Below are positions 4,854 through 10,201 of a DNA stretch of 10,201 bases, in pieces; within the stretch, counting starts at the first letter, position 1, and each line of letters opens with the position of its first letter. The DNA is taken from positions 1-10,201 of the forward strand of contig CAZFAP010000176.1 of the NCBI GenBank assembly GCA_964516325.1, read 5' to 3'. A program made the translations under genes and the position numbers. The DNA comes from CAZFAP01 sp964516325 (lineage in GTDB: Bacteria > Auribacterota > JABMQX01). The notes beneath the pieces were generated by a model, which searched no databases, was not told the DNA's origin, and saw only the letters and a program-made list of their open reading frames with translations.

Positions 4854-7800
4854 TTACCGGGGCGAGGTTATGATCCGATAGAAGCGCTGGGGAATGTCGG
4901 CGATGTCGTCGTCCCATTCGAATCCAGCGGTGACAGGCCAGGTCCCGGGGGCGTTCAGCCAGATGCCGCCCACGAGGTCATCCGAGTACTGGACGGTGTA
5001 CTTTCCGTCCGACCACCCGTCGCAGCGGAGCTTAAGCGTATTCTCTTTCAGCTCGGTGCGCACATTCGTGGGCTCCGGAGGAACGAAGTGCCCCGAGACC
5101 TCGACCTCATCCACAGCGAACCAGTAGTCATAGAACACGTTGTAGAAATGCCAGCGAAGCTGAATCTTCTTCCCATCGTAAGCGGATAGGTCAAGCTCCT
5201 CCGGCGCCGCGTCGTCCGCCGGGTCCAATGTCGGATCAATTTTGTTCTTCTCGAAGCGTCGCAGATTCACCCAGTCGCCCCAGGCAGCAGCCTCACTGCA
5301 AACGCGAATGTCCACCTCCCCGACTTGCGAGTCATTCTCCGTGTCGTCCGGATAGACCCTGAAGTTCTTGTCGAACTTCAGCCGGACCTCCGTGTGCCAG
5401 GAACAGTCAATCTCCGGCGAAATCAGTTCCTCGTCCATCTGAGCGGTGGGGGCAAAATCACTGTTCGTGATGAGGTATTTGTCCGCCATGCCTTCGAGGT
5501 TTCCGGGGTTCGCTCCCAGGTTATTCTCCGTATCCCAGAGCTGCCACGCGGCGGCTGGCTCCCGCGAGTTGTTGAGGATGGTCCATCCCCCGATATTGGT
5601 CGCGTCGGAAGTGGTGTTGTAGGAGTCAAACCTGTCAGCCCAGATTACCCTCCTTTTGGGAGGCGTCCAGTTGAACCCAATCGCAATCTTGTCGAAGTTC
5701 AATTGACCGGACACCGATTGGACTCTCAAAACGTGCCTTCCATAGGTGGCCTGAATCTGATCGTCCATCGCGGCCCAGGTCATCCTGTGCCAGCTTCCGG
5801 TAACGTAACTGACAGTTCCGAGCTTGGCCTCATCCCAGTAAGCGGCAAGGATTCCGCCACCGGGCGATGCCACCCTGAAGTCGAGTTTAATCCATCCGGG
5901 CTTCGTAACGTAGAAGGTATACCGCCACCAGCTCCCCACGTCTATCCATGAGAGGTTGGTGTGATAGACGTCTGTGGTCCCCTCATTGAGAACGGTCTCG
6001 ATGGGTAGCCAACCGCACTCGGGAGGCCACCAGGGCGGAATCGGAGGCTGTCCTATGATAAGGGGATAGTTGGGCTGGAAGAAATCCCATTCCTCCCCAA
6101 GGTCATCTGCCGATGGGGCCTCGTTTCGGCAGCAGTATGGGTCCGACGAGGGTTCCCCATGACAGTTGACGTCCTCCGCCTCTCTTATGACCATGTCTGG
6201 CAGCGATGCTTGCTGCGTTTCAGCGGACGCAGTCCCTTCCGCCCCAACGGCGTTGACCGCCGCCACCTTGTAGCTGTAAGCGACGCCGCGCGACGCCGCA
6301 TTGTCAACGTAGGACGTCGCTGCGACGGTGGCTATCTTCTCCCACGGGCCGCCATTGTCGCTCCTGTAAATTATGTACTCTCTTGTCCCCTCGCTCGCAG
6401 GGGGAGACCAGCTCAAATGCGCAGCCACAAGCATCTCCACTTCCAGATACCTCGGCTCCGACGGAACCGGATAGACCGAGTCGTCGCCATAGACCTCCAC
6501 GGTCGTGCTGTCAAAGGAGACCGTTCCGGTGAAACCAAGGATGCGGCTGGCGGATTGCGGGATGTTCAAAGCGTAGTCCAAAGTCGTGCTCTCAACCTCC
6601 TCACCTGTGAGAGTCCATGTGATTGCCCCGTCCTGGACGGTGGCGCCGGGGGCGCTCACATCCGATTCGGTAAGTCCCTCCGGAATCTGCTCCCAGATAG
6701 TTACGGTCTCCGGCTTGTTGTTGGGGTTCACCTTGAGCATAAGGCTCGCATCGCTCGTTCCGGCGGGCTGATAAGAACTTGGAAGCATCCTCACCGCATA
6801 GGCGTCGGAGAGAACAAAAGAGGGGCCGAGGGCGTAATGAAGATCATTGTACGGCTGATCGGTCCGGTCGGTGATTCCCACGGCGAGGTAGTTGCCGCCT
6901 CCTGCTTCATGCAACTTGAAGGCCATCAAGTTAAGGCCTTTGTAGAGGGTGAAGTCCTGGGTCTGCTCGGTGCCGTTGTCCCAGCCGTCCCTGCACACAA
7001 CAAGCACCCCGTTGTTCCACATCCGAACTCCATCGCCGTTCCGGAAGTGCAAGCGAGCATTTCGCTCCTCCGGAGAAAGAATACAGACGTGATAGTACTG
7101 GATGAAATGGTCGAGAGGCTCCCCGCTGAAGAAACCGTCCGTGCTGTGGACGGGCGTCCAGACCATCGGATTCCTCGTGGATACGATGCCCGTGCCGCTG
7201 AAATCGTACGCATCCCCTTCCACAGGGTTCACCTGAGCCTGACCGCCAAACGCAGCCAGATGGTCCACGTAAATGTTCAGAGGAGAGAGGATTCTGTCGG
7301 TCGGATTCGCGCCGAGATGGAGCAGGTCCTTCACATATCCGGGACCGAGAGGATACAGGGGCGCCGCAAGCTTGTTTCTGACCTGAACCTGCACCTCGTC
7401 GCTGCTTATCCCGCTCGCCCCATCATCCACCTTCAACTGGAACGTCATGTCCTCCGTGTAGCCCCAGATAGTCGGAGCAGTGAACTCAACGGTCGCGGTC
7501 GTCTCGCCCGTAACGCCAATGTCTGTCCCAGCCGTCTGAGTCCACAGGTATGTGATGTTCCCAGTAGCCGTCTGAGAGCCGGAACCGTCGAGCGTGACGA
7601 CGCTTCCTTCAAAAACCTTCTGGTCGGGACCTGCGACTCCCTTCGTCTCGACGTTCTTCACGGTGATGCGAACATCGTGGTCGTAGCCCGTCCTGGTCCC
7701 ATCGCTGGCCGCAAGCTTAAAAACGAATACCTCGTCTTTCGTGCCAATCGGAGCTTTGAACGTCGCCACAGCGCTGTCCGGGTTTTCAATCGTTACGAAG

Positions 7801-9704
7801 TCTGGACCGCTCACGAAAGACCACGAGTAGCTTGTGATCGGCCCGGACGTCGAGAAGGACAAGCTTCCGTCCAACGTCGCTGTGGAGCCTTCCCGATAAG
7901 TCGCATCTATCCCCTGAACGATGAGGGGCCCCCGGTTCTGATTGCCAAAAACCTCCAGCTCGGAAATGGAGCTGAAGCCGCTGATGCCGCCGGGTGCCCC
8001 GGCAATCCGTATCCCCGTCCCTCGAAGGGTCGGGACTACGATGTCATATCGCGTGAATGCCTTTTTTCCGACGGGGGTGTCCGAGAAATCGTACTCAGGC
8101 AGGATTCGCAGTATGGGGACATCCTTCCAGGTGCTGCCGTCCTCACTGAACTGAACCTTGAGGCTCGTGAACCAGCCGCCGTCCCACCGAATTATCCCGC
8201 AGTAATAGACGATATGGTCAAAGAAATAGGGCTGGTCCCACACGTAGCCCCAGAAGTCCAGCGGCTTAAGGATGCCGTTGTTGCTGTCGTTGTTATCGTT
8301 GGAGGCTCTGTCATTCATTCCGGCAATGTTGAGACGCGAGAATACATACGTGACACCCTGGATGGGAGGGAGCGGCGGCCGCGTGCCTCCGAGAGAAGCC
8401 GGACGAGCCAGGTTCGGCATGGCGGTGTAAACAATGTCGGGCGAGCGCACGCCGTGCTTGCTCGGATCGACACTCGCCGGGACGCTGAACTTATTCTCAC
8501 CCCTGACGCAGTACCTCCGAGCTGCGCCCTCGATCATCCCTGTGGACTCGAAGCAGGGCTCCGGGACCCGGAACGGCTCCGGCCAATACTCTGAGTACCA
8601 GTAGACCTCGTAGTACGTCGCGTCGAAGACGGGGTCCCATTCAAGCCAGAACCCGAGTTCCTCACCGGTAAGGTGCAGCGGCCTGATGAAGAAATTGTTC
8701 GGGGCGACTTTCGGCGGATTGATTGCCCGGACAAAATACTGCACTTCATCCTCGTCGGCGCCGGTCTCTTCAGTAGTCGTGAGCCTGAACGTGAGCGTGT
8801 AGCCGATCTGCGTCCCCGGCGGCGTGAATTTGGCAACGATCTTGTCAGCGTCGTATATCGTTATGTCCGGGTCGCCCGGCTTTTTGACCTGGCTCCAACT
8901 ATACGCGATCGCGCAGGTCGAGCGGGAGCCGTCGAGGGTGCATACCTCATTCCCATAGACCCATTGGTCTGGACCTGCGCATGCCAGACAGGGACCCTCA
9001 TAACCCGGGACCGAGAACTTGCTGAAAACGATTGTCGTGGGGATGTCCACCTCGCCACTCGTCAGGGCCATCCCGATATAGACGGGATCGCTGAAGCCGT
9101 TGTTGGTGTGAATGCTTCCTTTTGTCCAGCTCGCGACATCCGTGGAGTAGTAGCCCGTGAACTCGCCCCCGACGCGGTCGAGCCGAAGATAATAGGGATA
9201 GAAAAGCCCGCCAGCGGCATCATCCGTTCCTGCCGCCGCAACGGCATCGTCCGTATCCCTCCACGCCATAACGGCATCTCCGTTCGCACGGGTCGTGTGA
9301 TAGAAGACGAATTTGGACTCAGGCGTTACGGAGTCCCGAACCATGAGTCCGGCTCTTGACCAGCCGCTGGTCGAGGGGCCGCTAAACTGACCTTCAATGC
9401 GGACACGGACGCTCCAATCGCCGGACAGTACCTCCACGTAAATGAAGGCGCAGCCGTCCTGCGAATCGCCAATGCCGTGTCCGGCGGCGGTAACGGTGTA
9501 CCTCTCGGCGGTATCATCATAGACGAGGAGGGGGTGGGGCATCACCGCGTCCAGGCTTCCCGCGAGCTTGACGAAGGTCAGCTCCCACAGATCGCCCACC
9601 GGAACCCGCGTCCCGTCGCTTACGATTTGCGCCCCGACAGGCAAAAGGGAAAGTAGAAAGAAGACGAAAATTGCCCCTAAAAGGAAAATTGTTCCTCGTG
9701 CCAT
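4854..9704 (-). CDS. Giant secreted multi-domain beta-sandwich protein (ConA-like, PKD, discoidin-like, FN3, CBM6, RFYRI tail)
   Basis: This is a 1616-residue exported protein. Residues 1-25 form a signal peptide with a hydrophobic core (FLLGAIFVFFLLSLL) and a VGA cleavage site. Domains I infer from pattern: concanavalin-like sandwich 37-235 (AGLMVRDS, YYLRLDRVGGEFTGYYS); PKD-like 242-330; FN3-like with extra cysteines about 331-430; F5/8C (discoidin)-like about 450-588 (LKVQFSEDGSTWKDV, SISELEVFG); PKD-like 592-685 and 688-778; PA14- or jelly-roll-like about 780-962 (LHFRNGDGVRMWNNG); Ig-like 963-1075; FN3 1082-1165; CBM6-like 1172-1345 (IREAED, GRHVLRVQSVSGQLNFDKI); MAM-like jelly-roll 1350-1538; C-terminal tail 1540-1616 ending QRFYRIITSPR. 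I see no catalytic domain, dockerin, LPXTG or PEP-CTERM anchor, so binding, adhesion or scaffolding is most likely. AAGGAG at 9711-9717 supports the start. Its stop lies 3 nt from the converging epimerase stop. The frame is uninterrupted. Confidence 0.93.
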   Translation of the reverse strand: MARGTIFLLGAIFVFFLLSLLPVGAQIVSDGTRVPVGDLWELTFVKLAGSLDAVMPHPLLVYDDTAERYTVTAAGHGIGDSQDGCAFIYVEVLSGDWSVRVRIEGQFSGPSTSGWSRAGLMVRDSVTPESKFVFYHTTRANGDAVMAWRDTDDAVAAAGTDDAAGGLFYPYYLRLDRVGGEFTGYYSTDVASWTKGSIHTNNGFSDPVYIGMALTSGEVDIPTTIVFSKFSVPGYEGPCLACAGPDQWVYGNEVCTLDGSRSTCAIAYSWSQVKKPGDPDITIYDADKIVAKFTPPGTQIGYTLTFRLTTTEETGADEDEVQYFVRAINPPKVAPNNFFIRPLHLTGEELGFWLEWDPVFDATYYEVYWYSEYWPEPFRVPEPCFESTGMIEGAARRYCVRGENKFSVPASVDPSKHGVRSPDIVYTAMPNLARPASLGGTRPPLPPIQGVTYVFSRLNIAGMNDRASNDNNDSNNGILKPLDFWGYVWDQPYFFDHIVYYCGIIRWDGGWFTSLKVQFSEDGSTWKDVPILRILPEYDFSDTPVGKKAFTRYDIVVPTLRGTGIRIAGAPGGISGFSSISELEVFGNQNRGPLIVQGIDATYREGSTATLDGSLSFSTSGPITSYSWSFVSGPDFVTIENPDSAVATFKAPIGTKDEVFVFKLAASDGTRTGYDHDVRITVKNVETKGVAGPDQKVFEGSVVTLDGSGSQTATGNITYLWTQTAGTDIGVTGETTATVEFTAPTIWGYTEDMTFQLKVDDGASGISSDEVQVQVRNKLAAPLYPLGPGYVKDLLHLGANPTDRILSPLNIYVDHLAAFGGQAQVNPVEGDAYDFSGTGIVSTRNPMVWTPVHSTDGFFSGEPLDHFIQYYHVCILSPEERNARLHFRNGDGVRMWNNGVLVVCRDGWDNGTEQTQDFTLYKGLNLMAFKLHEAGGGNYLAVGITDRTDQPYNDLHYALGPSFVLSDAYAVRMLPSSYQPAGTSDASLMLKVNPNNKPETVTIWEQIPEGLTESDVSAPGATVQDGAITWTLTGEEVESTTLDYALNIPQSASRILGFTGTVSFDSTTVEVYGDDSVYPVPSEPRYLEVEMLVAAHLSWSPPASEGTREYIIYRSDNGGPWEKIATVAATSYVDNAASRGVAYSYKVAAVNAVGAEGTASAETQQASLPDMVIREAEDVNCHGEPSSDPYCCRNEAPSADDLGEEWDFFQPNYPLIIGQPPIPPWWPPECGWLPIETVLNEGTTDVYHTNLSWIDVGSWWRYTFYVTKPGWIKLDFRVASPGGGILAAYWDEAKLGTVSYVTGSWHRMTWAAMDDQIQATYGRHVLRVQSVSGQLNFDKIAIGFNWTPPKRRVIWADRFDSYNTTSDATNIGGWTILNNSREPAAAWQLWDTENNLGANPGNLEGMADKYLITNSDFAPTAQMDEELISPEIDCSWHTEVRLKFDKNFRVYPDDTENDSQVGEVDIRVCSEAAAWGDWVNLRRFEKNKIDPTLDPADDAAPEELDLSAYDGKKIQLRWHFYNVFYDYWFAVDEVEVSGHFVPPEPTNVRTELKENTLKLRCDGWSDGKYTVQYSDDLVGGIWLNAPGTWPVTAGFEWDDDIADIPQRFYRIITSPR

Positions 9705-9710
9705 GGCAAG

Positions 9711-9717
9711 ACTCCTT
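9711..9717 (-). promoter_or_regulatory. Ribosome-binding site of the giant secreted protein
   Basis: AAGGAGT lies 6 nt before the ATG at 9702-9704. The signal peptide begins at that ATG, which confirms the start. Confidence 0.75.
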
Positions 9718-9722
9718 ATTCG

Positions 9723-9736
9723 CTCGAGCTATCGAG
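9723..9736 (-). promoter_or_regulatory. Short inverted repeat upstream of the giant gene's ribosome-binding site
   Basis: CTCGA and TCGAG (5-bp arms, 4-nt loop) end 5 nt before the AAGGAGT. It is a small possible leader hairpin of unknown role. Confidence 0.25.
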
Positions 9737-9751
9737 AACTTCCTCGCCGTT

Positions 9752-9780
9752 GAATAAAAACCGGCGAAAAACGCAAGCCG
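9752..9780 (-). terminator. Weak terminator-like or attenuator-like element upstream of the giant gene
   Basis: On the minus strand CGGC, an 11-nt loop and GCCG are followed by GTTTTTATTC. The stem is only 4 bp, so termination would be inefficient. It lies about 135 nt after the stop of the upstream partial gene and about 50 nt before the giant gene's ATG, so it could partly separate their transcription. Confidence 0.25.
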
Positions 9781-9913
9781 ACTCCCATGGCCTCCCATCA
9801 TGCCGGTCCTCCCCTATTCCACTTTCGCCAGGAGCCCATCGCCAGGTGGAAGCTGAGATCCGAGCTTGTATCGCTGACCTGGTGCGCCTTGGCCAGAGTG
9901 AGCACTTTGGGCT

Positions 9914-10201
9914 TCACAGGCCGGGGGGCGGGAACCTCGTAACAGTGAAAAGGCGGTAGAAGCGCATGCGGAGGCCCTCCACGTCAGGGTCCACTCGCTC
10001 CACGTACCTGTACTTCGGCGTGGACCCGTCGCCGAGGTAGAGCCACACTCGGAGAGTGTCGCTGAACAGCGGCTGATACGTTACACGGGGGAACACACGC
10101 CACACCAGCCGCAGACCCCCCTCTTGCATCTCCATTTTGACAAGCCTAACGTAAGCGCCGGGACCAAGCGGGTCCATGCCCGACTCGATCTCCGCCCCGT
10201 C
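9914..10201 (-). CDS. C-terminal fragment of a protein with RFYRL tail (start outside the window)
   Basis: This frame is open from the right edge of the window and ends at TGA (9914-9916), giving 95 visible residues. An internal ATG at 10177 exists, but the frame continues upstream of it (DGAEIESG), so I treat the gene as incomplete at its 5' end. The visible part reads YVRLVKMEMQEGGLRLVW, then YQPLFSDTLRVWLYLG, an acidic stretch (VERVDPDVEG) and RMRFYRLFTV. This aligns, with gaps, to the last 75 residues of the giant secreted protein (LKENTLKLRC, YTVQYSDDL, QRFYRIIT). It is therefore likely to be another exported protein with the same C-terminal module. It lies 209 nt upstream of the giant gene on the same strand; a shared transcript is possible but not shown. 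Confidence 0.75.
   Translation of the reverse strand, partial: DGAEIESGMDPLGPGAYVRLVKMEMQEGGLRLVWRVFPRVTYQPLFSDTLRVWLYLGDGSTPKYRYVERVDPDVEGLRMRFYRLFTVTRFPPPGL

Noticed and set aside
6159..8594. 811-residue open frame on the plus strand
   Set aside because: It lies wholly antisense to the giant secreted gene, is rich in Arg and Val, has no recognisable domain or signal, and begins at an ATG without a ribosome-binding site context I find convincing. The opposite strand encodes clear domain signatures throughout.
9517..9801. 94-residue minus-strand frame overlapping the start of the giant gene
   Set aside because: It is in a different frame over the signal peptide and leader, has low-complexity basic content and no independent support.

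Overview
The window looks like a chromosomal segment from a GC-rich, free-living bacterium, probably an uncultured or PVC/FCB-type lineage (Planctomycetota, Verrucomicrobiota or a neighbouring candidate phylum). The evidence is a very large secreted beta-sandwich mosaic protein, a recurring C-terminal module ending in RFYR[IL], orphan response regulators, and an intergenic hairpin repeat of a kind common in such genomes. The phylum is an inference; there is no rRNA or other marker gene. I see no tRNA, rRNA, CRISPR array or transposase.

Layout, left to right. (1) Positions 3-170 (+) hold the C-terminal tail of a protein that starts outside the window. (2) Two response-regulator genes lie in tandem on the minus strand. 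The downstream one (214-615) is a stand-alone receiver domain. The upstream one (834-2171) has an intact receiver, a degenerate pseudo-receiver and an unrecognised C-terminal domain. Their N-termini are nearly identical and both start after the same AAAGGAG ribosome-binding site. (3) A non-coding divergent interval of about 1 kb (2172-3198) holds a possible sigma-54-type promoter, a cluster of ATATC motifs including a perfect 8-bp inverted repeat, and a small array of hairpin-forming interspersed repeats at 2849-3011. (4) A two-gene plus-strand operon encodes a ribokinase-type sugar kinase (3199-4128) and a ribulose-phosphate/allulose-phosphate 3-epimerase family enzyme (4125-4850), with overlapping stop and start codons. 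(5) A 1616-residue secreted protein (4854-9704, minus) ends 3 nt from the epimerase stop. (6) Upstream of it, on the same strand, is the C-terminus of another protein (9914-10201) that carries the same kind of tail.

How the parts may fit: the kinase and epimerase would phosphorylate a pentose or ketohexose and then isomerise the phosphate at C3. The giant protein carries a CBM6-like and several other binding or structural beta-sandwich modules, so it probably acts outside the cytoplasm in glycan binding, adhesion or as a surface scaffold; I see no catalytic domain in it. Three separate genes in 10 kb end in related YxVQYS-DL...RFYR tails, which suggests a shared C-terminal module used by exported proteins of this organism. 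The response regulators have no histidine kinase beside them here, so their partner is elsewhere.
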